Shown here: piece after piece, positions 9,675 to 19,153 of the stretch | Layout of the letters: every line of letters starts with the position of its first letter | How positions within the stretch are numbered: the stretch's first letter is position 1 | Origin: Thiomicrospira sp. ALE5 | GTDB taxonomy: Bacteria; Pseudomonadota; Gammaproteobacteria; Thiomicrospirales; Thiomicrospiraceae | Assembly: GCF_900112445.1 (NCBI RefSeq) | Contig: NZ_FOYY01000005.1 | Coordinates: forward strand, 1 to 64,000 | Length of the DNA stretch: 64,000 nucleotides | Direction of reading: 5' to 3' | The notes under the pieces: model-generated | What the model was told of the DNA's origin: nothing | Database searches by the model: none | What the model saw: only the letters and a program-made list of their open reading frames with translations | Position numbers and translations under genes: made by a program

Positions 9675-11003
9675 ATGAATAGTCCTGCAATAGCTCAATC
9701 TGGTAGTTCTTCCCAAGGTTGGGGTGATTTAAAGGCACGTTTATTATTTGTTCTGGGTGCTCTAATTGTGTTTAGGTTAGGCACTCATATACCTGTTCCG
9801 TCGATTGATCCAATTGCACTTGCTGCGATGTTTGAACAACAACGCGGTACTGTTTTGGATATGTTTAACATGTTCTCTGGTGGTGCGTTAGAGCGTCTAT
9901 CAATACTTGCATTGGGTATTATGCCGTATATTTCTGCGGCTATTATTATGCAACTTTTGACCGCTGTGTCACCAACACTAGAGCAGTTGAAAAAGGAAGG
10001 CGAGGCTGGTCGACGTAAGATAACGCAATACACTCGCTATGGTACCGTTGTACTTGCAACCTTCCAAGCTATAGGTGTTTCAATCGCGCTACAGGCACAA
10101 AATATAAATGGTATGCCAGTTGTTGTAAACCCTGGGCCATTGTTTATGGTAACCGCTGTTGTAACACTAGTTAGTGGGACAATATTTCTAATGTGGTTGG
10201 GTGAACAAATCACCGAACGTGGTATTGGCAATGGTATTTCGTTAATTATTTTTGCAGGTATCGTTGCTGGCTTACCATCTGCCTTGGGTGGAACCCTGGA
10301 ACAGGTTCATACTGGTGCATTGCATGCAATTACTGTAATAATACTATTATTGTTAGTTGCCGCTGTTACTGCATTTGTAGTTTTTGTTGAAAGGGGGCAA
10401 AGACGGATCCCGGTTCAGTATGCCCAGAGAATGAGAGGTCGTAAGCTATATGGTGGACAAGAAGGACATTTGCCACTTAAGCTTAATATGGCTGGTGTAA
10501 TACCGCCCATCTTCGCCTCAAGTATTATTCTATTCCCAGCATCATTGGGTGGTTGGTTTGGTTCATCGGATAACATGAGTTGGTTAAAGGATATTGCGAC
10601 AACCCTGGCTCCCGGCCAGCCGTTGTACATAATGTTCTATGCGCTTGCTATCATGTTTTTCTGCTTCTTTTATACTGCAATTGTATTTAATCCAAAGGAT
10701 ACAGCAGATAATTTAAGAAAGTCGGGTGCTTTCTTACCAGGTATTAGACCAGGACCTCAAACAGCTAGATATATCGACACCATAATGGGTCGATTAACAC
10801 TTGCTGGCGCAGTGTACATAACCGCAGTGTGTTTATTACCTGAGTTTTTAATTCTGTATTGGAATGTTCCCTTCTATTTTGGGGGTACAGCGTTACTGAT
10901 TATAGTAATTGTTGTTATGGACTTTATGACACAGATACAAGCTCAGTTAATGTCCGGTCAATACGAAAGTATGATGAAGAAGGCTAATTTAAAAGGGCGA
11001 TAG
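9675..11003 (+). CDS. secY: Protein translocase subunit SecY
   Basis: SecY is the channel of the general secretion pathway in the inner membrane, acting with SecE, SecG and SecA. The 442 residues contain about ten hydrophobic segments. Visible signatures are the TM1/plug region ([14 protein letters not shown]), TM2 ([20 protein letters not shown]) and the cytoplasmic loop with [17 protein letters not shown]. Unusually, the short rpmJ gene normally found right after secY is absent. Confidence 0.98.
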   Translation: MNSPAIAQSGSSSQGWGDLKARLLFVLGALIVFRLGTHIPVPSIDPIALAAMFEQQRGTVLDMFNMFSGGALERLSILALGIMPYISAAIIMQLLTAVSPTLEQLKKEGEAGRRKITQYTRYGTVVLATFQAIGVSIALQAQNINGMPVVVNPGPLFMVTAVVTLVSGTIFLMWLGEQITERGIGNGISLIIFAGIVAGLPSALGGTLEQVHTGALHAITVIILLLLVAAVTAFVVFVERGQRRIPVQYAQRMRGRKLYGGQEGHLPLKLNMAGVIPPIFASSIILFPASLGGWFGSSDNMSWLKDIATTLAPGQPLYIMFYALAIMFFCFFYTAIVFNPKDTADNLRKSGAFLPGIRPGPQTARYIDTIMGRLTLAGAVYITAVCLLPEFLILYWNVPFYFGGTALLIIVIVVMDFMTQIQAQLMSGQYESMMKKANLKGR

Positions 11004-11031
11004 TTTTTTTACTCTAGCCTAGTTTTTGAGC

Positions 11032-11061
11032 GCGAAAACAAGTATAATCGCCTGTTTTCGC
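11032..11061 (+). promoter_or_regulatory. Inverted repeat enclosing a TATAAT box upstream of rpsM
   Basis: GCGAAAACA (11032-11040) and TGTTTTCGC (11053-11061) are perfect 9-bp arms. The 12-base centre holds TATAAT (11043-11048). No good -35 is seen 17 bp upstream. It could be a promoter with an operator-like dyad for the alpha operon, or a 3' hairpin of the secY message; no T-run follows the second arm. Confidence 0.45.
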
Positions 11062-11090
11062 AAAATAGAATTTTTTAGGGGAGCGTCAAT

Positions 11091-11447
11091 ATGGCACGTA
11101 TTGCCGGCGTAAATTTACCGCTAAACAAGCACATTGTTATCGGTTTAAGATCAATTTATGGTATTGGTCAAACAACAGCGCAAAACCTTTGTACTGTTGC
11201 CAACATTGATCCAACAACTAAGGTTAGAGATATGACCGAAGACCAGTTGGAATCTTTACGTGTTGAAATTGCAAAATATAAAATTGAGGGTGACCTTCGT
11301 CGTCAAGTCTCGATGAATATTAAACGTTTAATGGATATGGGTTGCTACCGTGGTATTCGTCACCGCCGTAGTTTGCCATTACGTGGTCAGCGCACAAAAA
11401 CAAATGCGCGTACACGTAAAGGGCCCAAGAAACCAATTAAAAGATAA
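11091..11447 (+). CDS. rpsM: Ribosomal protein S13
   Basis: S13 is a 30S head protein that contacts tRNAs and S19 and forms intersubunit bridges. The 118 residues start [19 protein letters not shown] and end in the basic tail [12 protein letters not shown]. First gene of the alpha operon, with an AGGGGAGCG ribosome binding site. Confidence 0.97.
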   Translation: MARIAGVNLPLNKHIVIGLRSIYGIGQTTAQNLCTVANIDPTTKVRDMTEDQLESLRVEIAKYKIEGDLRRQVSMNIKRLMDMGCYRGIRHRRSLPLRGQRTKTNARTRKGPKKPIKR

Positions 11448-11465
11448 GCATAGCTGAGATAAATT

Positions 11466-11855
11466 ATGGCAAAAGCAAATACGCGTGCAAAGAAGAAAGT
11501 TAAGCAGGTTATTAGTGATGCGGTTGCGCATGTGCATGCTTCTTTCAACAATACTATTGTTACAATCACTGATCGCCAAGGTAATGCACTTTGTTGGGCT
11601 ACTGCAGGTGGTAGTGGTTTTCGTGGTTCAAGAAAAAGTACACCTTTTGCAGCGCAGGTCGCTGCAGAGCGTGCCGGCCAGATGGCTCACGAATACGGCG
11701 TGAAAAATATGGATGTTATGGTAAAGGGTCCAGGCCCTGGTCGTGACTCTGCCGTTCGTGGTTTAAATAGTGCTGGATTTAAAATTACTTCGATTTCTGA
11801 TGTGACACCTATTCCACATAATGGCTGTCGTCCATCTAAGAAACGTCGTGTTTAA
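11466..11855 (+). CDS. rpsK: Ribosomal protein S11
   Basis: S11 is a platform protein of the 30S subunit near the mRNA exit. The 129 residues include the signatures [20 protein letters not shown] and the C-terminal [16 protein letters not shown]. It follows rpsM by 18 bases and precedes rpsD by 11 in the alpha operon. Confidence 0.97.
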   Translation: MAKANTRAKKKVKQVISDAVAHVHASFNNTIVTITDRQGNALCWATAGGSGFRGSRKSTPFAAQVAAERAGQMAHEYGVKNMDVMVKGPGPGRDSAVRGLNSAGFKITSISDVTPIPHNGCRPSKKRRV

Positions 11856-11866
11856 GGGATAATTTC

Positions 11867-12487
11867 ATGGCAAGATATATTGGTCCAAAGTGTAAATTAG
11901 CACGTCGCGAAGGAACTGATCTGTTCCTAAAAAGCGGTGCTCGTAGCATTGATTCTAAATGTAAAATTGATCAGGTGCCTGGTCAACACGGTGCACGTCG
12001 TACACGTGTTACTGAATATGGCACCCAGCTACGTGAAAAACAAAAGGTTCGTCGTATTTACGGTGTACTAGAAAAGAAGTTTCGTCTTTATTACAAAGAA
12101 GCTGATCGTCGTAAAGGTTCAACAGGTGTAAACCTGTTACAAATTCTTGAAAGCCGTTTAGATAATGTTGTATACCGTATGGGCTTTGCCTCTACGCGTG
12201 CCGAAGCACGTCAATTAGTATCGCATAAAGCTATTCAAGTAAATGGCCAAACTGTAAATATTCCTTCTTATGAAGTATCAGCCGGTGATGTGGTCGCTAT
12301 TCGTGAGAAGTCACGTAATCAATCGCGTATTGCTCAAGCGTTAGAGCTATCTGCAAAAATGGGTCAAGCTTCTTGGGTAGAGGTAGATGCCAAGGCTTTT
12401 CAAGGAACATTTAAATCAGTTCCGGACCGCAGTGATTTATCATCTGATATCGCTGAAAACCTTATCGTAGAGCTTTACTCTAAGTAA
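11867..12487 (+). CDS. rpsD: Ribosomal protein S4
   Basis: S4 nucleates 30S assembly and, in E. coli, represses the alpha operon translationally. The 206 residues contain the S4 RNA-binding domain (about residues 95-160: [37 protein letters not shown]). It has cysteine 9 and cysteine 31 but not the four-cysteine zinc knuckle of Gram-positive S4. Confidence 0.97.
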   Translation: MARYIGPKCKLARREGTDLFLKSGARSIDSKCKIDQVPGQHGARRTRVTEYGTQLREKQKVRRIYGVLEKKFRLYYKEADRRKGSTGVNLLQILESRLDNVVYRMGFASTRAEARQLVSHKAIQVNGQTVNIPSYEVSAGDVVAIREKSRNQSRIAQALELSAKMGQASWVEVDAKAFQGTFKSVPDRSDLSSDIAENLIVELYSK

Positions 12488-12511
12488 TAAAAATTTTGGA
12501 GATGACTCCTG

Positions 12512-13498
12512 ATGCAAGAGATGTTAGAACAGTTGTTAACCCCGCGTCTTGTTGACATCAAAAGAATTAGTGCAACGCATAGTCGTGTAACGCTAGAACC
12601 TCTTGAACGTGGTTTTGGACACACGCTAGGCAATGCACTAAGACGTATTTTATTGTCCTCTATGCCCGGTGCAGCTATAACTGAGGTTCAGATTGATGGT
12701 GTGTTACATGAATATTCTTCTATTGAGGGTGTTCGTGAGGACGTGCTAGAAATTCTATTGAATCTGAAAGAGGTTGCGGTCAAGCTTAATACACGTCAGT
12801 CTACCGAGATGAGTCTGTCTGTTGTTGGGCCTGCAGTTGTACGCGCTAAGGATATTCAAGTTGATCACGATACTGAGATATGTAACCCAGATTTGGTTAT
12901 AGCACATCTTGGTGACGGTGCGAAACTTGCAATGGATTTGCGTGTCGAAAAAGGTATTGGATATAGTGCTGCTACTCAAGGTGATCAAGCTGCTGGAACG
13001 GTAGGATTTCTTAAATTAGATGCTAGCTTTAGTCCAGTTCATACTGTAAGTTACTCGGTTGAGAACGCTCGTGTTGAACAGCGTACTGATTTAGATAAAC
13101 TTATTTTAGATGTAGTGACTAATGGTACTTTAGATCCTGAAGATGCAATCAAACAGGCTGCAACGGTATTGCATTATCAGTTGAATGCCTTTGTTGACTT
13201 GAAGCATCAGGAAGTTGAGGCACCTCAGGAAGAAGAAAATGAATATGATCCTATTTTCTTACAACCTGTTGATGACTTAGAGCTTACAGTTCGTTCAGCG
13301 AACTGCTTGAAGGCAGAGCAGATTTACTATATTGGTGACTTAGTACAACGTACTGAAGCGCATTTATTAAAAACGCCAAACCTGGGTAAAAAGTCATTAC
13401 AAGAAATCAAAGATGTTCTTGCTCAGCGTGGCTTAGGTTTGGGTACTAAATTAGACAATTGGCCACCATCAAGTTTGGTGGGTAAAGAGTCAGCGTAA
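12512..13498 (+). CDS. rpoA: RNA polymerase subunit alpha
   Basis: The alpha subunit nucleates RNA polymerase assembly through its N-terminal domain and contacts activators and UP elements through its C-terminal domain. The 328 residues show the N-terminal signature [20 protein letters not shown] (about 31-50), a linker rich in glutamate near 235-245, and the C-terminal domain (about 250-320, [34 protein letters not shown]). It lies between rpsD and rplQ as usual. Confidence 0.98.
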   Translation: MQEMLEQLLTPRLVDIKRISATHSRVTLEPLERGFGHTLGNALRRILLSSMPGAAITEVQIDGVLHEYSSIEGVREDVLEILLNLKEVAVKLNTRQSTEMSLSVVGPAVVRAKDIQVDHDTEICNPDLVIAHLGDGAKLAMDLRVEKGIGYSAATQGDQAAGTVGFLKLDASFSPVHTVSYSVENARVEQRTDLDKLILDVVTNGTLDPEDAIKQAATVLHYQLNAFVDLKHQEVEAPQEEENEYDPIFLQPVDDLELTVRSANCLKAEQIYYIGDLVQRTEAHLLKTPNLGKKSLQEIKDVLAQRGLGLGTKLDNWPPSSLVGKESA

Positions 13499-13516
13499 TT
13501 TTAGAAGGAAGCTATT

Positions 13517-13912
13517 ATGCGTCATCGTAAGAGTGGTCGTAAATTAAACCGCAATAGCTCGCACCGTAAGGCGATGTTCAAAAACATGTCTGCCTCTTTG
13601 ATCGAACATGAAATGATCAAAACGACGGTAGCGAAGGCTAAAGAATTGCGTAGTGTTGCAGAGCCGTTAATTACTCTTGCAAAAGAAGACAGTGTTCATA
13701 ACCGTCGTCTTGCTTTTGCACGTTTAGGTAGTAAAGCGGCAGTTGGTAAGTTATTTTCAGATTTAGGTGTTCGTTACCAGGGTCGTCCAGGTGGATACAT
13801 TCGTATCCTTAAGTGCGGTTACCGTGCTGGTGATAACGCTCCTATGGCTATTGTTGAGTTAGTTGATCGTCCTGTTTTGGATGTTTCAGCTGCTCCGGCA
13901 GAAGCTGAATAG
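13517..13912 (+). CDS. rplQ: Ribosomal protein L17
   Basis: L17 is a 50S protein near the tunnel exit. The 131 residues begin [20 protein letters not shown], the family signature, and end in a short alanine/glutamate tail. It is the last gene of the alpha operon and is followed immediately by an intrinsic terminator. Confidence 0.97.
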   Translation: MRHRKSGRKLNRNSSHRKAMFKNMSASLIEHEMIKTTVAKAKELRSVAEPLITLAKEDSVHNRRLAFARLGSKAAVGKLFSDLGVRYQGRPGGYIRILKCGYRAGDNAPMAIVELVDRPVLDVSAAPAEAE

Positions 13913-13915
13913 TCT

Positions 13916-13941
13916 AAAACCGGCGCAAGCCGGTTTTTTTT
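13916..13941 (+). terminator. Intrinsic terminator of the alpha operon
   Basis: AAAACCGGC (13916-13924), loop GCAA, GCCGGTTTT (13929-13937), then further T residues to 13941. It ends the ribosomal protein transcript four bases after the rplQ stop. Confidence 0.9.
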
Positions 13942-13953
13942 AACCTAAAATTT

Positions 13954-14691
13954 ATGTTGTTGTTTGACAGTCATGCCCATCTAGACAGTATTGCTTATCC
14001 AAAATCTGTTGATATATCCAATGTCATTGCTGTCTCTGTAGATTTAAAAACATCTCTGTACTTTTCTTCCTGTTCTTCCTTAAGTCGAAACTTAAATGTT
14101 TATCCGTTTGTTGGTCTGCATCCATGGTTTATTGAACGTAATTTTGAATTTGATTTGACTAGCCTTAGGCAGCTGATTATAGAATCCGGTAATTCAATTT
14201 ATGGCATGGGTGAGATTGGCCTCGATTATTACCATAACTCTAGTAATAAAATAGAACAGCAGGCCTGCTTCGAAGCTCAGATAGCAATGGCAGCCGAGTT
14301 TAGCTTGCCTGTCTCAGTTCACTGTGTAAAAGCTTTTAACGATTTGTATGCCATTTTAAGATTATCATCTGTAAATGGTGTGATACATAGTTTCCCATTA
14401 AAGCGTCAGGAAGCAAAACGGTTGGTTTCATTGGGGCTTAAATTAGGATTAAATCCCCGAATTATTACCTCTAATATGACTGAACGTCATGCTTTTTATC
14501 AGCAGTTTCCTTTGAGCGTTTGGGTAGTGGAGTCTGATTTTCCCAATTTAAATCGTGACAATGTTTGCTATGACCCGCGTTTGGGTATGCTTGCATTAAT
14601 CAAGGATTTGGCACTTGCTTATGGAATTAGTAATGAAGAGGTTGCGGTTCAAATTTATAATACTACCCAACAGTTATTGATGAGAGCGTGA
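13954..14691 (+). CDS. TatD-family metal-dependent hydrolase (putative DNase)
   Basis: TatD proteins are TIM-barrel, divalent-metal hydrolases, several with 3'-5' exonuclease or deoxyribonuclease activity. The 245-residue product keeps the metal ligands: DSHAHLD (5-11), GMGEIGLDY (E87), VSVHC (H123), GVIHSF (H145) and VVESDFPN (D195). It is slightly shorter than the usual 255-265 residues. It starts 12 bases after the alpha-operon terminator with no obvious promoter and runs into tcdA with one base between stop and start. Family is clear; the exact paralog (TatD, YcfH, YjjV) is not. Confidence 0.87.
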   Translation: MLLFDSHAHLDSIAYPKSVDISNVIAVSVDLKTSLYFSSCSSLSRNLNVYPFVGLHPWFIERNFEFDLTSLRQLIIESGNSIYGMGEIGLDYYHNSSNKIEQQACFEAQIAMAAEFSLPVSVHCVKAFNDLYAILRLSSVNGVIHSFPLKRQEAKRLVSLGLKLGLNPRIITSNMTERHAFYQQFPLSVWVVESDFPNLNRDNVCYDPRLGMLALIKDLALAYGISNEEVAVQIYNTTQQLLMRA

Positions 14692-14692
14692 A

Positions 14693-15421
14693 ATGAACCT
14701 AAGAGATCCTCTGTTTGAACGCAGTTTGCTGGTTTTTAATGAACAGACTTTACTAGACCTAGCAAATGCCAGGATTTTAATCGCCGGCGTGGGCGGTGTT
14801 GGAGGGTTTGTGGCTGAAGCCTTGGCGCGTGCCGGGGCTGAAAATATAACACTTGTTGATCATGATCGTGTGTCTGCATCTAATAAGAACCGTCAAATCG
14901 TTGCACTCGATAATACGCTAGGTGAGTTAAAAGTAGATGTGATGGCAGATCGAATTGCGCAGATTAATCCTAGTTGTCAGGTTGTTTGCCGGGCCGCGTT
15001 CTTTGCTCCCGAGTCCATGGCGGAGCTTGTTGCGTCCTTTGATGTTGTGATTGATGCAATTGATAGTCTTAATTGTAAGGTGGCATTGGTTGCTGAAGCT
15101 GTTAAGCAGCGAAAGCGTATTTTTTCTAGTATGGGTGCGGGTCGGCGGATTGATCCAACCAAAATTATGGTGACAGATATTAGTCTTACACATACCTGCG
15201 GTCTTGCTCGTGTCATGCGACAGCGTCTTAGGAAGTTGGGGATAAAAAAAGGTGTGCCAGTGGTGTTCTCAACAGAGCTTCCAAAAGAGCCCGGCCCGAT
15301 GGAAGCCATTGCTAATGCGCGTGGGCGGGTAGTGAATGGTACGGCGAGTTACATGCCAGGTATTTTTGGTTTGACCTTAGCAGGCCTGGTGATTAAATCA
15401 TTCTCTGAGGCGTCGAGTTAA
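14693..15421 (+). CDS. tcdA: tRNA threonylcarbamoyladenosine dehydratase
   Basis: TcdA is an E1-like enzyme that uses ATP to cyclise t6A37 of tRNA to ct6A. The 242 residues show the ThiF/E1 nucleotide-binding core (AGVGGVGGFVAEALARAG, about 31-48), the acidic LVDHD followed by SNKNRQ (about 54-68), and the family-specific middle GAGRRIDPTKI and C-terminal VFSTE stretches. A CAGGCCTG octamer lies near its 3' end (15381). It is tightly packed between the tatD-like gene and an unknown gene, with a two-base gap to the latter. Confidence 0.92.
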   Translation: MNLRDPLFERSLLVFNEQTLLDLANARILIAGVGGVGGFVAEALARAGAENITLVDHDRVSASNKNRQIVALDNTLGELKVDVMADRIAQINPSCQVVCRAAFFAPESMAELVASFDVVIDAIDSLNCKVALVAEAVKQRKRIFSSMGAGRRIDPTKIMVTDISLTHTCGLARVMRQRLRKLGIKKGVPVVFSTELPKEPGPMEAIANARGRVVNGTASYMPGIFGLTLAGLVIKSFSEASS

Positions 15422-15423
15422 TA

Positions 15424-16569
15424 ATGGATGCGCGAGTCCGTTCTTGGTTAAATCGTCATCTATATGAGGATGAAGCGGGCGGTATTATTTTGCCCTATAG
15501 TCTGCTCGATCAAAAACATCCCGATTTGCGCATTCCCAGTTGGGATGAAATGCTCACAGATCAGGCGGCCATTCCGCGTTATCCAGCTAAGCTGAATTTG
15601 TTATCCTGGCCAGTGCATGGGCGTCTGCAACGCTGGCAGTCTGCGATTCCTGCATGGATTAAAGAGAGTGTTGCGTTGTTTGAAACGCACCAACTAAGTC
15701 TGCTTCATTATGCAGCGCGCTATCCACAGTTATTGGAAGTGCTTGATCAGGCGCCCGTTATGGCGTGGAAATTAGTGAGTATGCCCGGTCAGGAAGAAGA
15801 TCGACAGCGCCTGCTAAATGGTAAACGATCAGATTTAATGGCGGCTTTGGGTGTTGAGTCGCAGCAAGAGGGCGCACGTTTTTTGCGTCAGCTACGGTTG
15901 CGTCAGGTTTCGCCAATTATTCTGGATCAGATTGATACCTGCTTGGTTGATAGGCAACGACTCGCAGGGTTGAGTCAGTTGCCGCGCGTCAATTCAATGG
16001 CGCTGGCCTTAGCCGCACGCTTCCCGGCTTTGATTGGTTGCCGATTGCACCGAACGCTGGCACAACTGCCTTGCCGTCCTATGCAGTGTCAGTCGATGAT
16101 TGCCTTGTTGGAAGATGTGTATGCACTCGCAGCTTTCTTGGATACTGAGGCTGGTGAGCAGATTGGTGAGTGTCGTTATCTTACTGATGTGGAATCTCTC
16201 TATCAAAGTTGGATTGAGCAATCTATTGCCGTTATGAATTACGCTCAATTACAGTTAACATCACAGCCACAGCGTCTTAAAACACTTGCTGAGTTTGTAG
16301 CGCTCAGTCGCCTGCAGAACCAGGCCTGGTGGTGTGATTTTGAACAGCCGCACCATCAGTTGTGGGCATGGCTGGAGGATCAAACGCCTGTAGGTGTGTT
16401 GATATCGGAAGTGAACCAGCCGAATACAACTTCAAATGACTCAAACCGATATCAAGCTAGACCTTATCAATTGGTACGCATTCGTCAAGGCAAGAATCAA
16501 CTCCCTTCGGCAAACTTAATCGCCAAAGTAGAGTTGTGGTTAGTTAGCTTAAATCAACGACCTAATTAA
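15424..16569 (+). CDS. Hypothetical protein, 381 aa
   Basis: I do not recognise the function. The product is a soluble, mostly helical protein rich in leucine, glutamine and tryptophan with no signal peptide or membrane segment. A stretch around residues 85-120 (LFETHQLSLLHYAARYPQLL) vaguely resembles helical-repeat hypothetical proteins of other Proteobacteria. There are no catalytic motifs I can name. It follows tcdA by two bases, so it is probably co-transcribed, and its 3' end overlaps the convergent lysA by 8 bases. It contains one CAGGCCTG octamer (16321). Confidence 0.75.
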   Translation: MDARVRSWLNRHLYEDEAGGIILPYSLLDQKHPDLRIPSWDEMLTDQAAIPRYPAKLNLLSWPVHGRLQRWQSAIPAWIKESVALFETHQLSLLHYAARYPQLLEVLDQAPVMAWKLVSMPGQEEDRQRLLNGKRSDLMAALGVESQQEGARFLRQLRLRQVSPIILDQIDTCLVDRQRLAGLSQLPRVNSMALALAARFPALIGCRLHRTLAQLPCRPMQCQSMIALLEDVYALAAFLDTEAGEQIGECRYLTDVESLYQSWIEQSIAVMNYAQLQLTSQPQRLKTLAEFVALSRLQNQAWWCDFEQPHHQLWAWLEDQTPVGVLISEVNQPNTTSNDSNRYQARPYQLVRIRQGKNQLPSANLIAKVELWLVSLNQRPN

Positions 16570-17812
16570 TAAGTTGCTCTTTGCCCATTAAGTCGTCATA
16601 GGTTTCGCGTGGACGCACTAACCAGGCCTGCTGATTATGTACCATCACTTCAGCCGCGCGTGGCCGAGTGTTGTAGTTAGAGCTCATGGTGAAGCCATAA
16701 GCGCCCGCTGACATTACCGCCAATAAATCGCCGGCCTGCAGATTTAACAATCGGTTTTTACCTAAAAAATCCCCCGTTTCACAAACTGGCCCCACGACGT
16801 CCCATTCTACGGTGGTGCCCTCGTTTCTAGGGGTAACGGGAATAATGTCTTGATAGGCTTGATAAAGCGCGGGGCGAATGAGGTCATTCATGGCGGCATC
16901 AATAATGGCAAAGTTTTTGTGTTCGGTGGGTTTAAGGTATTCCACCTCGGTCACCAAAATCCCCGCATTACCTGCGATAGCGCGACCCGGTTCAATAATG
17001 ACCTCAATGCTGGGGTCATTCAGTTCGGTTAAGAGCGCGGCCAAATAATCGCTAATCGCCGGCGGCGTTTGATCTGTATAGCGAATGCCTAAGCCGCCGC
17101 CTAAATCTAAATGGTGAATATCAATACCCAGTCCTGCGAGGGTTGTTTTGAGCTCTAAGACCTTTTTCAGCGCATCGACAAAAGGAGCGATTTCGGTGAG
17201 TTGTGAGCCAATATGGCAATCAATGCCGATCACTTTGATATTCGGTAAAGCGGCCGCTTGTTGATAAAGTGCTGGCGCAGTCACAATATCTACGCCAAAT
17301 TTATTTTCTTTTAAGCCGGTGGAAATGTAAGGGTGTGTTTTGGCATCAACATTTGGGTTGACGCGAATCGAAATCGGCGCGATTTTATCCATGCGAGCCG
17401 CAACGGCCTGAATGCGTGCCAGCTCGGCGTGGGATTCGATGTTAAAGCAACGGATGCCTACCGTGAGGGCGCGTTCAATCTCGACTTCTTTTTTAGCCAC
17501 ACCGGAGAACACCACTTTATTAGCTTGGCCACCGGCGCGCAGCACGCGTTCTAGTTCACCTTGCGACACAATATCAAAGCCGGACCCTAATTGGGCGAGC
17601 ACTTGCAAAACCGCAAGATTAGAATTGGTTTTGACCGCATAGCAAACGAGGTGAGGTTGGCTGCCAAAAGCCTGATTAAATGCCTGCCAGCGTTGCTCTA
17701 GTTCGGTTCGAGAGTAGATGTAAAGCGGTGTACCATAGGTTTTAGCGAGCTCAGTAACAGCCTTGCCTTCTGCAAATAATTGGTTGTTTTGGTAGTGAAA
17801 AATGTCGCTCAT
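16562..17812 (-). CDS. lysA: Diaminopimelate decarboxylase
   Basis: LysA is the PLP enzyme that makes L-lysine from meso-diaminopimelate. The ATG at 17812 gives 416 residues and has AAGGAA upstream; a longer frame to 17932 overlaps lptM and is rejected. The PLP lysine is in YAVKTNSN (K61), the phosphate-binding glycines in LDLGGGLGIRY, and the active-site cysteine in GPVCETGDFLG. The small lipoprotein gene lptM lies immediately upstream with a 4-bp overlap. Confidence 0.96.
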   Translation of the reverse strand: MSDIFHYQNNQLFAEGKAVTELAKTYGTPLYIYSRTELEQRWQAFNQAFGSQPHLVCYAVKTNSNLAVLQVLAQLGSGFDIVSQGELERVLRAGGQANKVVFSGVAKKEVEIERALTVGIRCFNIESHAELARIQAVAARMDKIAPISIRVNPNVDAKTHPYISTGLKENKFGVDIVTAPALYQQAAALPNIKVIGIDCHIGSQLTEIAPFVDALKKVLELKTTLAGLGIDIHHLDLGGGLGIRYTDQTPPAISDYLAALLTELNDPSIEVIIEPGRAIAGNAGILVTEVEYLKPTEHKNFAIIDAAMNDLIRPALYQAYQDIIPVTPRNEGTTVEWDVVGPVCETGDFLGKNRLLNLQAGDLLAVMSAGAYGFTMSSNYNTRPRAAEVMVHNQQAWLVRPRETYDDLMGKEQLIN

Positions 17813-17982
17813 CGGGTTTCCTTGAAGGCTAAAGCCGGTTTGAATTCGTTTGGCGTCGCTTGGTGCGCGGCGGTGTGCACCTTGTCTGGCAACGTGAGTG
17901 GCCCCTTTTTGCCACATCCACCCATTAACCACAGGAGGCTGATCAGCAGGCCTGCTTTAAAGCCAGTTGATTTTAAAGACAT
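17809..17982 (-). CDS. lptM: LptM/YifL-like small lipoprotein
   Basis: LptM is a short outer-membrane lipoprotein reported to assist maturation of the LptDE lipopolysaccharide translocon in E. coli. The ATG at 17982 follows a strong GGAGG site and gives 57 residues. There is a short signal sequence (LLISLLWLMGGC) with lipidation at C23, followed directly by the family hallmark GKKGPLTLP. The stop overlaps the lysA start by 4 bp, so the two genes are co-transcribed. A CAGGCCTG octamer lies inside the signal-peptide codons (17947). Confidence 0.87.
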   Translation of the reverse strand: MSLKSTGFKAGLLISLLWLMGGCGKKGPLTLPDKVHTAAHQATPNEFKPALAFKETR

Positions 17983-18053
17983 GTGCAGCCTCCAGCGCAA
18001 GGGGTTAAAATGGGCCTATTTTAGCAGACTTTTAAAACAGATAGGACAGACGA

Positions 18054-18731
18054 ATGAGTAAGCTTGCCCCGGTGATTATTGAACCACAAAGCCCTGCCAC
18101 CGCCGCCGTCATTTGGCTACATGGCTTAGGCGCAGATGGCCATGATTTTGCCGAGGTTGTACCGAGTCTAAATTTGCCGGCTAGTCATGGCATACGATTT
18201 GTGTTTCCGCACGCACCTGTTCAACCAGTGACCATTAATGGCGGTATGACGATGCGCTCATGGTTTGATATTCGTTCGATGGACTTAATGAATGATGTCG
18301 ATTCAGCGGGTATTCGTGTGTCGTGTCATCAGGTTTATAAGCTTATCGAACAGCAGCGTGATAGCGGTATTGATGAACAGCGGATTGTGTTAGCCGGCTT
18401 TTCGCAAGGTGGTCTAGTGGCCTTGCATGCTGGTTTAAGTTATGACCACGCCTTGGCGGGGATTATGGCGCTATCGACCTGGTGCCCGTTAGTAGAGCAG
18501 TTTTATTTACATCGCCAAATGCCCATTTTTATCGCACATGGCCAGCAGGATCCTATTATTCCATTGCAGTTGGGCGTCCAAGCGCGTGATGATTTAATGG
18601 CAAAAGGCTATGGAGTGCAGTGGCAAGTCTATCCGATGCAGCATCAGGTCTGTGCTTCAGAACTCGATGCCATTGGACAGTGGCTGCAACAGGTATTACG
18701 CCTAGAGTTAGCCGTCGCAGACGGATTATAA
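18054..18731 (+). CDS. Carboxylesterase/phospholipase-type alpha/beta hydrolase
   Basis: This belongs to the APT1/carboxylesterase-2-like family that hydrolyses short acyl esters or lysophospholipids. The 225 residues have the oxyanion-hole motif WLHGLGADG (about 21-29), nucleophile GFSQGG (S117), acid HGQQDPIIP (D166) and a histidine in PMQHQV (H197). No signal peptide is seen, so it should be cytoplasmic. It starts a four-gene run on the plus strand with a thioesterase, coaBC and an MscS channel. Natural substrate unknown. Confidence 0.88.
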   Translation: MSKLAPVIIEPQSPATAAVIWLHGLGADGHDFAEVVPSLNLPASHGIRFVFPHAPVQPVTINGGMTMRSWFDIRSMDLMNDVDSAGIRVSCHQVYKLIEQQRDSGIDEQRIVLAGFSQGGLVALHAGLSYDHALAGIMALSTWCPLVEQFYLHRQMPIFIAHGQQDPIIPLQLGVQARDDLMAKGYGVQWQVYPMQHQVCASELDAIGQWLQQVLRLELAVADGL

Positions 18732-18741
18732 GGAGCTGAAT

Positions 18742-19131
18742 ATGTTTACGATTTCGTTACGGGTTCGCGATTATGAATGTGATTTACAAGGTGTGGTCAA
18801 CAATAGTGTTTATATGAATTATCTTGAACATGCCCGCCATGAATTTTTATTAGCGCACAAGGTTAATTTTGCTGAACTAACGGCCCAGCACATTCATTTG
18901 GTGGTTACCCGTGCTGAACTGGACTATAAGGGCTCATTGCGCCCCCAGGATGATTTTTATATCACCGTGGAATGCGTTAAAGAATCGCGGCTACGCTTTG
19001 CTTTTTTGCAGCATATTTATCGGTCTGAGGATGATAAACTCATTATGCAAGCGAAGGTGGTGGGTACGGCCCTAAATCCGCAAGGACGCCCTGAAATCCC
19101 TGCGCAGTTAGATGCGTTATTTACCAACTGA
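18742..19131 (+). CDS. Hot-dog-fold acyl-CoA thioesterase (4HBT family)
   Basis: The 129-residue protein matches the YbgC/4-hydroxybenzoyl-CoA thioesterase type. The N-terminal signature [20 protein letters not shown] contains the catalytic aspartate (D14) and the surrounding GVV-N pattern. It lies 10 bases after the esterase and has a good AAGGAGCTGA ribosome binding site. A role in hydrolysing acyl-CoA or acyl-ACP species is inferred from the family only. Confidence 0.86.
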   Translation: MFTISLRVRDYECDLQGVVNNSVYMNYLEHARHEFLLAHKVNFAELTAQHIHLVVTRAELDYKGSLRPQDDFYITVECVKESRLRFAFLQHIYRSEDDKLIMQAKVVGTALNPQGRPEIPAQLDALFTN

Positions 19132-19153
19132 TATTATTGAGTAATAGAAAACG

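Noticed and set aside
17813-17932. 40-residue N-terminal extension of LysA
   Set aside because: It overlaps the lptM gene, which has a lipobox and strong ribosome binding site, and LysA homologs start near MSDIFHY.
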